Shown here piece by piece: positions 16,448 to 24,578 of a stretch of 34,794 nucleotides of DNA. The stretch is from assembly GCA_016935935.1 (NCBI GenBank), contig JAFGPZ010000120.1, positions 1-34,794 of the forward strand, read 5' to 3'. The position numbers and the translations under genes are program-made. A model generated the notes under the pieces. That model had not been told where the DNA came from and made no database searches. It saw nothing but the letters and a program-made list of their open reading frames with translations. This DNA comes from Deltaproteobacteria bacterium (lineage in GTDB: Bacteria; Desulfobacterota; Syntrophia; Syntrophales; UBA2210). Position 1 is the first letter of the stretch. Each line of letters begins with the position of its first letter.

Positions 16448-18897
16448 CGTTTCTTTAGACGATTGAGGATACCCTGTCTACCTCTTGTTCGATTTGATTT
16501 TTCATCGGTTTCGAGCAATAGTTTCAGGCGGGCCAGTTCGGCCTCGACGCATAATCCGCCGACAATGGTGCAGGAAAGTTCGAACATCCGGCATCCATGA
16601 GAGGACATTTCCGGCAGCAGGACCTGAGGGTCCCCCGCCTGTGACTGAACGAGGAGGGCACCTCGGAATACAACGCAGTTGGTATCACCGGCGCCACAGC
16701 AACTGCCCCCCATCCCGGAGCAGGCCCAGAGAATTCTCCGGGTACCCGCATCACACACAACTAGGTTCGAAATGAAGTAGGACCCCTGTTGTTCTCCCGG
16801 ATCGAAACGGAGCCGTAGGATATCCGCCTTGGACTCGAAGCGGAGACAGATTTGCGCTCGTTTCCCGAGGGGATAAATCTGTTTGGTAGATGCCAGCTCG
16901 GTGTAGTCGGAATTGGTAGTCCAGTAAACTTTTGCCACGTCACTCTCCGCTCGCATTTCCTGTTCCTTCCAGAGCCTCGCAAGGACGATGGCAAGGAGGG
17001 GCGCATGCGGCGTAAAAATGGCCCGATGCTTGGTCATCATGTACTGAATCAGATCGGCCCGCAAGGGGTTCGCCGTTTGATACACCATAGAATCGTCGTG
17101 TCGTCGATAGAAAAAGAACTCGTCGGGAAGCACATCGCCTTCGATACCGGAGGCATGAAGCTGAATGAGAAATTCCCAGTCTTCGTAAGAAACCATGGTC
17201 TCGTCGTAACGGCGTCTTCGGGTGTGTAGTTCGCGCCGAAAGAGATTGGCGCATTTCCCGTCCGTATTTATCGCTACCATTAAGGGGGGCACATAGCCAA
17301 TAGGGATGTAGGCTGCATCGGAATCGCCAAAATTCTGGGCATGGCAGCTCACATAGCCGAGGTAAGGGTTGTTTTCGAGGGCGGCAACCGCCGCTCGGAT
17401 GTAATCGGGGTGAATCCTGTCATCCGCATCGAGGGGGAGAAAGTATTCGCCCTGCGCCACATCGATCCCAGCGTTCCTGGCGGAGCTTAAACCTCCATTG
17501 GGCTTCCGGATTTTTGTGACCCCAGGGAGTTGCTCAAAGATCTGCCGGGAATGGTCATCCGTCGAACCGTCGTCCACAACAATGGTTTCAATATTGGCGT
17601 AGGTTGACACCCGCACCGATTCGACTGCCTCCTGAAGATATTTCCCTTGGTTGTAATGAGGAATAATGACCGAGACAAGAGGTAAACCCTCGACAGGCCT
17701 CCAAGCTCTCTTTTGGGGAACAGCCGCGTAGTTTGCCTCGATGGCCTCACAGGCCTTTATGGGGTCACAGATGGCTTTGCTCCTTTCTATGGCTACCCTT
17801 GATATTGTCTCGAGGCGGTGCGGATCATCTGTTAGTGCGAGGATATGCTCAGCCAATTGCTCCGGATCCAGTGGGTCGATGAGAATTCCGTGGATACCGT
17901 CATCAATCATTTCGGCCATACCGCCCAATCGTGACGCGAAAACCACGCACCCCTGAGATATGGCTTCGAGACAGACATTCGCCCAGTTCTCCCAGCGGGA
18001 AGGGAAAGCAACTATGCAGGAATCGAGAAAGAGATCGTTTATCTTATCGTAGGGAATATCTCCACGGAAAATGATCCGATCACGGAGGGAATTGGGGATC
18101 TGTCTTTCTAGTATTTTTCTGTAATCATTTCCGAAATAGGTGGCGTTGCGAACCTTACCCCATAGTTCGAAGAGAAAATCAGGGTGTTTCTCCAAAACGA
18201 TCTTGGCCGCCTCAATGAAGACATCGATCCCTTTTCGAACCTGAATTGAGCCAACGAAGCGCACACGCCGTATCTGCTCATGGGAAAATGTTCGCGGTTG
18301 GTGAGAGGCGGGAAGGCGCATGGGGTAGGGACAGATTCGGATGTCTTTTCGACCAACCCGCTCGGAAAAATAATCCGCCAAGGAACGGGACGGTGAGGTC
18401 ACGAGGTCCGCATTCCGGATACAGTAATCTTCCAGAGAGATGTCACACACAGTCTCTACAAAAAGGCGCCTGTCTTCGTTGATCTCAAAGAGCAGAGACA
18501 AGGGGGTATGACATTTTACAACCAGGGCGGTATGGGCAAAACGGTTCATGAGCCTTTTGGACCGTATGGCAGCGAAGCCCTCTCCGCCATACTCCGCAAA
18601 TTCGATGATGTCGAGGGTGGTTTCTCTGGCAAGCCCGCAGAGGGTATCAAGAACCTGGTAAGAATATTCTTGATTACTAGTGAAAAAATTTCCGCTCCGG
18701 GGTGGCGACGTGGGGACAACGGGAATGACACGCACGCCAGGAGGTACCAAATGGCTGTTGAAATCGGACACACAGTCTGTAACCAGAAATATCTCATGCC
18801 CTCTCTGGGACATCTCGCGAACAACATTACCAATGTACGTACCGATACCTCCACCTGTGATGGGGCCATACTCACGACTAACATACGCAATCTTCAT
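16444..18897 (-). CDS. Bifunctional GT4-GT2 glycosyltransferase fusion with beta-rich tail
   Basis: 817 residues in three parts. Residues 1 to about 390 are a GT4 GT-B enzyme (YVSREYGPITGGGIGTY at the start; VRFVGSIQVRKG; EX7E in SRWENWANVCLEA, E303 and E311). Residues 405 to about 640 are a GT2 GT-A enzyme (LVSVIIPHYNQG; VVDDGSTDD; PLDADD, D490 and D492; YEDWEF). From about 655 a tail carries VYWTTNSDYTE, LRFDP (696-700) and DPQVLLP (756-762), the recurrent domain of this locus. The GT2 part closely resembles the separate GT2 at 11406 (N-x-Q-G-x-Y-L-x-E-A-V and W-E-D/Y-E-D blocks). A consensus AGGAGG (18909-18914) lies eleven bases before the ATG, marking this as a strongly translated head of the GT block. 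It probably adds two consecutive sugars. Confidence 0.92.
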   Translation of the reverse strand: MKIAYVSREYGPITGGGIGTYIGNVVREMSQRGHEIFLVTDCVSDFNSHLVPPGVRVIPVVPTSPPRSGNFFTSNQEYSYQVLDTLCGLARETTLDIIEFAEYGGEGFAAIRSKRLMNRFAHTALVVKCHTPLSLLFEINEDRRLFVETVCDISLEDYCIRNADLVTSPSRSLADYFSERVGRKDIRICPYPMRLPASHQPRTFSHEQIRRVRFVGSIQVRKGIDVFIEAAKIVLEKHPDFLFELWGKVRNATYFGNDYRKILERQIPNSLRDRIIFRGDIPYDKINDLFLDSCIVAFPSRWENWANVCLEAISQGCVVFASRLGGMAEMIDDGIHGILIDPLDPEQLAEHILALTDDPHRLETISRVAIERSKAICDPIKACEAIEANYAAVPQKRAWRPVEGLPLVSVIIPHYNQGKYLQEAVESVRVSTYANIETIVVDDGSTDDHSRQIFEQLPGVTKIRKPNGGLSSARNAGIDVAQGEYFLPLDADDRIHPDYIRAAVAALENNPYLGYVSCHAQNFGDSDAAYIPIGYVPPLMVAINTDGKCANLFRRELHTRRRRYDETMVSYEDWEFLIQLHASGIEGDVLPDEFFFYRRHDDSMVYQTANPLRADLIQYMMTKHRAIFTPHAPLLAIVLARLWKEQEMRAESDVAKVYWTTNSDYTELASTKQIYPLGKRAQICLRFESKADILRLRFDPGEQQGSYFISNLVVCDAGTRRILWACSGMGGSCCGAGDTNCVVFRGALLVQSQAGDPQVLLPEMSSHGCRMFELSCTIVGGLCVEAELARLKLLLETDEKSNRTRGRQGILNRLKKR

Positions 18898-19013
18898 GAA
18901 ACCTTATTCCTCCTGTTGTTTATCCATCCGACAGGGAAGTCCTCGAGGGGAAAACTCTTCTCCCCCGTGTGTTGCCCACATCACTTTTCTTTACCCAGTT
19001 GCACATGTACGTA

Positions 19014-19910
19014 TTAAATTTTTGCTTTTCGATCATCTAAGGAGGGCGGCTTGCTGGCCAAGAAGTAAATCGCACCAGCCATGGCGAGTCGTCGCATTTT
19101 TTGCATGTCGCCCTGTTTCATGAAAACCAAGACCACATCAAGTGAAGCCGGTACAATGGCATTATGAGGTAACAGGAGAGCTTCGGCGGCATTATGGGAA
19201 ACAGTACCCCATATGCGCCTGCGCAACAAGCACGGGCCATTTGTCATTGGGTGCTATTTTTTGTGCCTCAAACCCGGCGGCAAGGAGTGTATTCAGCGTG
19301 CCGAGATGCGAATGATGATAGTAACTGTCTCTCTGGAAAGGTTCCTGAAATGCGACCGTTCCGAAAAACGGACAACCAGCCTTGAGAATTCTCTGTACTT
19401 CCCGCATGGCAACAAAAGGGTACTGCAGGTGCTTCAAAACGGCCATGGACATAGTGAAGGAGGGACTATTGGTCCGAAAGGGCAACGCAAGCGCATCGGC
19501 CAAAAAAGTGACATCCGGGGAATTATAATCAATTCCGATGTATTCGTATCTCTGCGAGGCACCGAGGGTTCGGTAGTCGACTCTGCCACAACCGAGGTCT
19601 AGGAACAGTGGGCGCGGTTCAGGGGCTGGCGGAAGAACCCTCTCTCCCCAGAGGGGGGAGAGAAATCGTAATCGACCATGTCCAGAGAGAACTCCTGAGC
19701 TCGTGGCACCGGGGTCGCAAGAACGAAGTCAACTGATCGTTTTAGTCAGCGTCTCAGGCGGAAATAAAGTTGCGAATCCTTTGTTTCAGAATACGTATCT
19801 CCGCATATCGTGCAACGCACCTCTCCATCCGTTTGTTCCAGTTCTCCATGGCAAGCTGGGCAAACTATAGCCGCACGAATCTGTGGTGAGATCTGGCCCA
19901 GCTTTGCCAT
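19014..19910 (-). pseudogene. Decayed SAM-dependent methyltransferase with N-terminal zinc ribbon
   Basis: Pieces of one methyltransferase lie in at least three frames. An ATG at 19908-19910 opens 54 codons with CPAC (C17, C20) and CTIC (C33, C36), a Trm112-like zinc ribbon, ending at TGA 19746-19748. After a break the SAM-binding motif LFLDLGCG appears near 19602-19580, then YIGIDYNSPDV, ADALALPF, MAVLKHLQYP and EVQRILKAGG-like EVQRILKAG, ending at TAA 19192. The C-terminal part continues in another frame (EALLLPHNAIVP, MQKMRRLAM) down to 19014. At least two frame breaks exclude a working protein, unless they are sequencing errors. A palindromic TCTCTCCCC-AGA-GGGGGGAGAGA (19641-19663) sits near the first break. 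The functional methyltransferase of the locus is the next gene upstream. Confidence 0.75.
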
Positions 19911-19968
19911 AGACCCTCAACCCTACTTGGTCATGTCACTGGGATTTGATGACAGCATTCACGGTTTA

Positions 19969-21150
19969 TTATTTGTAACCATTCAAATAGTAAAGGTATC
20001 TAACGATCCTCGCAATGAATCGGTAGATACGATAGTTTTGCATTTTCCTTGTCAATTTCCAGAGCAATGATCGATTAATGGATTCAATCTGACTATTCAC
20101 TGTTTCAAGTTCAGCCTGAGCCGTACTTAATTGCTGTTTAAGGTAAACAACTTCCCTAACCGAATTTTCTCTTTTGAGTTCCTGAACATATTTACGTTGC
20201 TCATTCCTTTGTAATACAATTGGATTGTTGCATTTCTGGATAATAAGATCGAGGCTTGGACATATAAAACCCTTCGGAATATGTGGCAAATATTTATCAA
20301 ATATTTCGAGAAGCACCTCGTCAAACATCGGGTGACTCGAAGAAACTCGTTGCTTCAAATACGAAGAAAAACCGTCATTAATCACAGATAATTCGCTAAA
20401 ATTTAAAGATAGTTCAAATTCATGATAACTGACCCCTCTACCAAACCGGTACAGCTCTTCTACGTCGCCCTTGAGATGATCAGTAAAGAATTCCCGAGGG
20501 GTTTTATGTGCATAGAGTAATGCTAGTTGATCTGGCAGCGAATCGAAAAATGGCAACAAGAAACTGTGCCAATCAAAAAAACTGAGCCTGTTGGGTGTTT
20601 CATAAATGATGATAATATTGCCTTCCTCTAATATATCCCAAGTCCCTTTTAATAGATTGATTCGCTCATCAATTGTCAAATGTTCCAGCACGGCCATTAA
20701 CAATATAACATCTGCTTTTGGCGCATTGGCAAAAAAATCTTTAACCTTACTTGATGATTGTGCCCAGCAAGAATCAAGCAGATGAAAATCTATATTATCG
20801 ACACCTAATAGAGCAGCTCTCTTCATAGCTACCTCCAGTGCATTACTGGAAATATCATAGGCATCTACCCTATCAGCCTTAAGAGCAAATGGAGCCGTTG
20901 CAGATCCCGTCCCACAACCAATTTCCAAAATAGATTTTCCTTTTATATCATACGCTTCTTCTAGCCAGGGTAGTACTGTATTTTGGACATCGATCATTCT
21001 TCCAGAAATGTGATCATCTATATCGGCCTTTCCAACATCAGATGACACGTATGCTTCATCATGAAAAATAGTACTGAGTAGAGTATTTTTAATAATATTT
21101 TTATACTCTTCAGTAATGATTATATTTCGCTCATTAGGTATATTTGCCAT
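19969..21150 (-). CDS. SAM-dependent methyltransferase with C-terminal coiled coil and basic amphipathic tail
   Basis: 393 residues. A class I methyltransferase fold carries SAM motif I as ILEIGCGTG (74-82), the acidic end of strand 2 in VDAYDIS, and ADVILLMAVLEHL. Residues about 316-362 are a predicted coiled coil with heptad Leu/Val/Ile (KQQLSTAQAELETVNSQ). The last 30 residues, from LLWKLTRKM on, are basic and aromatic and could lie on the membrane. Methyltransferases next to wzt in ABC-dependent O-antigen loci (WbdD in E. coli O8/O9a) cap the non-reducing end, and a coiled coil sets chain length while an amphipathic end binds membrane; the architecture here is comparable, although WbdD's kinase domain is absent. 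It starts only seven bases after wzt. The gene is AT-rich. Confidence 0.88.
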   Translation of the reverse strand: MANIPNERNIIITEEYKNIIKNTLLSTIFHDEAYVSSDVGKADIDDHISGRMIDVQNTVLPWLEEAYDIKGKSILEIGCGTGSATAPFALKADRVDAYDISSNALEVAMKRAALLGVDNIDFHLLDSCWAQSSSKVKDFFANAPKADVILLMAVLEHLTIDERINLLKGTWDILEEGNIIIIYETPNRLSFFDWHSFLLPFFDSLPDQLALLYAHKTPREFFTDHLKGDVEELYRFGRGVSYHEFELSLNFSELSVINDGFSSYLKQRVSSSHPMFDEVLLEIFDKYLPHIPKGFICPSLDLIIQKCNNPIVLQRNEQRKYVQELKRENSVREVVYLKQQLSTAQAELETVNSQIESINRSLLWKLTRKMQNYRIYRFIARIVRYLYYLNGYK

Positions 21151-21157
21151 ATATCGC

Positions 21158-22582
21158 TCACAGGATAGTGTAATTAAACTGAAATGGATAATAGATTAAA
21201 TAATAGGTCTGATTATTTTCATCTCTCAGGGACTCAAAATATGCAGCTAGTTCTATCAGATCCATAATCTCCGTCGTTTCAATTTGCTCTGTATTATTAA
21301 CTGTATAGTGAATGGTATATGTTTCTCCCCCTTTGTAAATATTCTGAAATCGTATATCGACTACAATCCGTTCACCTGCCTTCAATGCAGGAAACTCAAA
21401 TTTCGAGGTAAAGGATGTGGCATGTGTGATCTCGATACCGCTCCGGTTGCGAATCAGGATACAGCAACTGAGAAAATCTATCTCCTTATAGCATTCGATA
21501 TAGGCCCGCACTGTGATCCATTCGTTGAGGCGGAATGCCGCCGCCAACTCCCCTTGTTGATTGATCAGTTCCATGGCCGTGACACGGGCACCACCCGTGC
21601 CGTAGCGGTAGGGTTGCACACGTTCCGTAAAGGCGGGATCCACTTTGAATGCCGTAACGGCATAGGTTCTATCAGGTAATTCCACCTTTTCTTTAGGGGG
21701 CGTGGTGCCCCGGCTTTGCATGGAGATCTCTTCTCCTACATGCAGCAGCCCCCGGGAAGGGGATTCACCTTCCGGAGATGCCCGATAGATGAGTTGCCTC
21801 ATGTCCTTCAGGTACTGATCGGTGACGCTGATGGCTTCGCCCATCGTCTTGACCGCGCCGTTCTCAAGGTAGATGGCCCTTCTGCAGAGATTCGTCACGG
21901 ACGAGGTATCATGACTGACGAATAGCAACGTCATCCCCCTGTCGATCATCTTTTTCATCATCAACATGCACTTGGATTGGAAAAACATGTCACCAACAGC
22001 AAGGGCCTCGTCGACGACAAGGATTTCGGGATCCACCTTTGTGGCCACGGCGAACGCCAATCTCACAAACATCCCGCTTGAGTAGGTCTTCATGGGTTGG
22101 TGGACAAATTCGCCGATATCGGCAAAGGCCAGGATGTCATCCACCTTCGCGTCTATCTCTTCCGGAGAATAGCCCATGATGGTACCGCTGAAATAGATAT
22201 TCTCGATCCCCGTCATATCGGGATTGAAACCGATCCCCAGCTCCAAAAGTGCCGAGACTTTTCCTCGAACCTCCAGAGTACCGTGGGACGGCGTCAGGAC
22301 CCCAGCGATGATTTTGAGCAAGGTGGATTTTCCTGACCCGTTTTTCCCGATGATACCGAATGTCTCCCCCTTCCCGATCTGAAAACTCACATCCTTCAGG
22401 GCATGAAAATCATGATGGTAGTTTCTGCGAAAAGGGTGAAGAGATTCCTTGAGGCGGTCTATGGGGCGGTCGTAAAGTCTGTAGACTTTGGAGAGATTAT
22501 GGACGCGAATAGCAACGCCGTTACCGCCGGGAGAGCTCTCGCAACCCAGTTCCGAATCCATGATATCAGACTGCTCTTGCAT
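21158..22582 (-). CDS. wzt: O-antigen ABC transporter ATP-binding subunit with Wzt_C domain
   Basis: Nucleotide-binding subunit of a polysaccharide exporter. Counting from the GTG at 22588: Walker A GKNGSGKST (81-89), signature YSSGM (169-173), Walker B ILVVDE (189-194) and H-loop FVSHD (H226). The N-terminal VRVHNLSKVYRLY-like start (here IRVHNLSKVYRLY) is typical of Wzt/TagH proteins. The C-terminal ~170 residues, from YGTGGARVTAMEL onward, are a Wzt_C beta-sandwich, which in E. coli O8/O9a recognises the capped non-reducing end of the chain. The pairing with the adjacent methyltransferase supports cap-dependent export. Start is either GTG 22588 or ATG 22582; the ATG is preferred. It lies about 20 bp after wzm. 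Confidence 0.95.
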   Translation of the reverse strand: MQEQSDIMDSELGCESSPGGNGVAIRVHNLSKVYRLYDRPIDRLKESLHPFRRNYHHDFHALKDVSFQIGKGETFGIIGKNGSGKSTLLKIIAGVLTPSHGTLEVRGKVSALLELGIGFNPDMTGIENIYFSGTIMGYSPEEIDAKVDDILAFADIGEFVHQPMKTYSSGMFVRLAFAVATKVDPEILVVDEALAVGDMFFQSKCMLMMKKMIDRGMTLLFVSHDTSSVTNLCRRAIYLENGAVKTMGEAISVTDQYLKDMRQLIYRASPEGESPSRGLLHVGEEISMQSRGTTPPKEKVELPDRTYAVTAFKVDPAFTERVQPYRYGTGGARVTAMELINQQGELAAAFRLNEWITVRAYIECYKEIDFLSCCILIRNRSGIEITHATSFTSKFEFPALKAGERIVVDIRFQNIYKGGETYTIHYTVNNTEQIETTEIMDLIELAAYFESLRDENNQTYYLIYYPFQFNYTIL

Positions 22583-22603
22583 GATCACTCGGCAATCCTT
22601 CCG

Positions 22604-23458
22604 TCAAAGCACATCGGCAAAGTGCGGCCTCAGCTTGAGAAAAATAATCGCCCCCAAGACAAAAATGCCGCCGGTAAGAATCCAGAACTCGAGGCTCCAA
22701 CGGGGATATTCCCAGAACCAGACCCCGGAAATGAAGCTGTTGCGGTACCCCTCGGTTATGTAATAGACGGGGTTGAGCTTCATCATAGTCTGATACTTTT
22801 CCGGCACCTTCCCGATATTCCAGAGGATGGGGGTGAACCAGAAGCCACACTGGAGAAACATGGCTACCACCTGTCCAACATCCTTCGCGAAGATGACCAG
22901 AGAGGAGGTAATCCAGGACAGCCCTACCACCAGGACAATCGTGGCAAAAAGATAGTAAAAGATCTGGAGATTGCACAATCTCGGCCGGTAGCCATAAGCG
23001 AAAAAGGCAAGAAAAATGATGGCAATAAAGAAGAAATGAACGAAGAGCGCCGAGAGAATCTTGATAACAGGAATCACACTCACTTTGAAGACGACTTTTT
23101 TTACCAGATAACTGTACTCCAGAATAGAGCTGGTGGCACTGCCCAGACTCTCGGCAAAAAAGAACCAGGGAATGATGCCGGTAATTAGCCAGAGGATGAA
23201 GGGATATTCGCCAACCGGAGGTACCCTAAACCCGACATCAAAGACAAACCAGAGCAAGAGGATCGTGATCATCGGCTGTATAAAGGCCCAGAAAAAGCTG
23301 AGATAGGAACCCAAATATCTGGATCGAATGTCACGGCGTGCCAGGCTATAGACAAGACTCCTGCTTTTAAATAAGGTTACGACAAACCGCAGGATCAGAA
23401 GACTCTGACCAGCTATTCTTTCTATGCATGTTTTCCTTGCTGCCATCTCACCGGGCAT
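22604..23458 (-). CDS. wzm: O-antigen ABC transporter permease subunit
   Basis: Membrane subunit that forms the channel with Wzt. From the ATG at 23456-23458 the protein has 284 residues, the normal Wzm length, with an amphipathic N terminus, SLARRDIRSRYLGSYLSFFWAFIQPM (in two parts: DIRSRYLGSYLSFFW, then the IQPM turn) and six hydrophobic segments. The C-terminal LNPVYYITEGYRNSF is the family signature of ABC-2 type polysaccharide permeases. The frame is open back to 23593, but that would overlap rfbD by 74 bp and adds a non-family sequence, so it was not used. An AGGTGG is 16 bases before the chosen ATG, which is rather far; the second ATG at 23444-23446 is an alternative. Confidence 0.94.
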   Translation of the reverse strand: MPGEMAARKTCIERIAGQSLLILRFVVTLFKSRSLVYSLARRDIRSRYLGSYLSFFWAFIQPMITILLLWFVFDVGFRVPPVGEYPFILWLITGIIPWFFFAESLGSATSSILEYSYLVKKVVFKVSVIPVIKILSALFVHFFFIAIIFLAFFAYGYRPRLCNLQIFYYLFATIVLVVGLSWITSSLVIFAKDVGQVVAMFLQCGFWFTPILWNIGKVPEKYQTMMKLNPVYYITEGYRNSFISGVWFWEYPRWSLEFWILTGGIFVLGAIIFLKLRPHFADVL

Positions 23459-23519
23459 TATAATCGTTTTCGATCCACCTGTCTCATGCAATCCAGAACC
23501 GCAAAGACTGCGAATTTTT

Positions 23520-24393
23520 TTATATCGCTTTATCAACCATCCCTGCCATGAAAGAGTCCAAGGTCTCCTGCCAGAAGCGAATCTGGACGCCATACACCTT
23601 CGTGATCTTTACCTTTGACAGGTGAGAGTTGGCAGGTCGCAGTGCCTTCGTAGGGTATTGATCGGTCGTAATCGGCAAGAGTTGGACATCTCGATCAATA
23701 AGATGGTAGTCCCGTGCTCGTTCATAGATCAAACTGGCAAATTCCAACCAGTTTGTTCTTCCTTCGTTTGTAAAGTGGAAGGTCCCATATTGCGGCGTTT
23801 CCCGAGTAATGACCTGCAGGATGACATCGGCCAGATCACCGGCAAGGGTGGGGCTTCCCCGCTGGTCGGCTACGATCTTTACCTCATCCCGTCTCCCGAA
23901 ACAGATGGAGCATGGTCCGGACAAAATTATTACCATTAGGGCCATAGAGCCAGGCTGTCCTCAGAATGACATGGCTATCGACATTTTCCCGTACATACAG
24001 CTCTCCCCGTAACTTGCTGCGGCCGTAGATTCCCAGAGGGTTCGGGGTGTCCGTCTCCGGATACGCCCCCTTCTTACGTCCATCGAAAACATAATCCGTG
24101 GAAATATGAAGAAATCTGGCCCCCTTTTCCCTGGCTAGAAGCGCGAGGTTCCTGACTCCATCTCCGCTGATCAGAAAGGCCTGTTCGGGCTCATTCTCGG
24201 CCCGGTCCACGGCCGTGTAGGCGGAGCAGTTCACAATCCAGGAAAGGGCTAATGGGTTCGAAAACGTGCTCAACGCCTGTCTGTCTAAAATATCCACGTC
24301 CAGGTCGGTGGCGACATGCTCCAGGCTGAACACCTGTAAACGGCGGTGTACCTCTGTGCCCAGCATGCCCTGGTTGCCGACCAGCCAGATCAC
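23520..24393 (-). pseudogene. rfbD: dTDP-4-dehydrorhamnose reductase, split by a single-base frameshift
   Basis: The 5' part (24393 to 23884) carries GNQGMLG (NADPH loop), NCSAYTAVDRAE, STDYVFDG and YGRSKLRGE (YxxxK), and stops after FVRTMLHLFRETG. The 3' part starts in another frame with RRDEVKIVADQRGSPT and runs to FMAGMVDKAI at 23520. Removing one base at about 23892 joins them as LFRERDEVKIVADQ, the exact family sequence, and gives about 290 residues, the normal length. The enzyme makes dTDP-L-rhamnose in the last step of the RmlABCD pathway. Either the gene is newly inactivated or the read has an error at this site. Neighbours: an rfbA remnant immediately upstream, wzm 61 bp downstream. 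Confidence 0.92.
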
Positions 24394-24431
24394 AATCAGC
24401 GCTCCAGAAAACCCATCAGATACTCATCATA

Positions 24432-24578
24432 CTAATTCTTCAACAGAGGAGTAGCCAGTTGAACAAGCTGATCTCGATTGATATAGCCTTTTTTGTAGGC
24501 AATTTCTTCGAGACAGGCTACTTTGAGACGATGCTCAATCGTGGCAATGAAATTACTCGCCTCATGATGTGCTGTTCC
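24432..24578 (-). pseudogene. rfbA: C-terminal remnant of glucose-1-phosphate thymidylyltransferase
   Basis: In the gap upstream of rfbD one minus frame reads EASNFIATIEH, LKVACLEEIAYKKGYIN and RDQLVQLATPLLKN, then TAG (24432-24434). This is the C-terminal end of RfbA/RmlA (family pattern EASNFI-xTIEHRQG-LK-ACxEEIAYRxGFI-xxxQLxxLAxxLxKNGYG). It lacks the RQG-type Gln-Gly and the last residues (GYGxYLL), and everything before EASNF is missing. It begins inside the last codons of the two-TM protein gene, so a recombination or deletion has replaced the first ~85 percent of rfbA. It cannot encode an enzyme. It shows that this locus once had the rfbA-rfbD order. Confidence 0.82.

Noticed and set aside
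22403..23188. 261-codon open frame on the plus strand with a long charged segment
   Set aside because: It is antisense to wzm and wzt and crosses their boundary; charged low-complexity peptide is expected opposite hydrophobic coding sequence.
23459..23593. N-terminal extension of wzm
   Set aside because: It would overlap the end of rfbD by 74 bp, and the extra 45 residues do not resemble Wzm; the ATG at 23458 gives the normal length.
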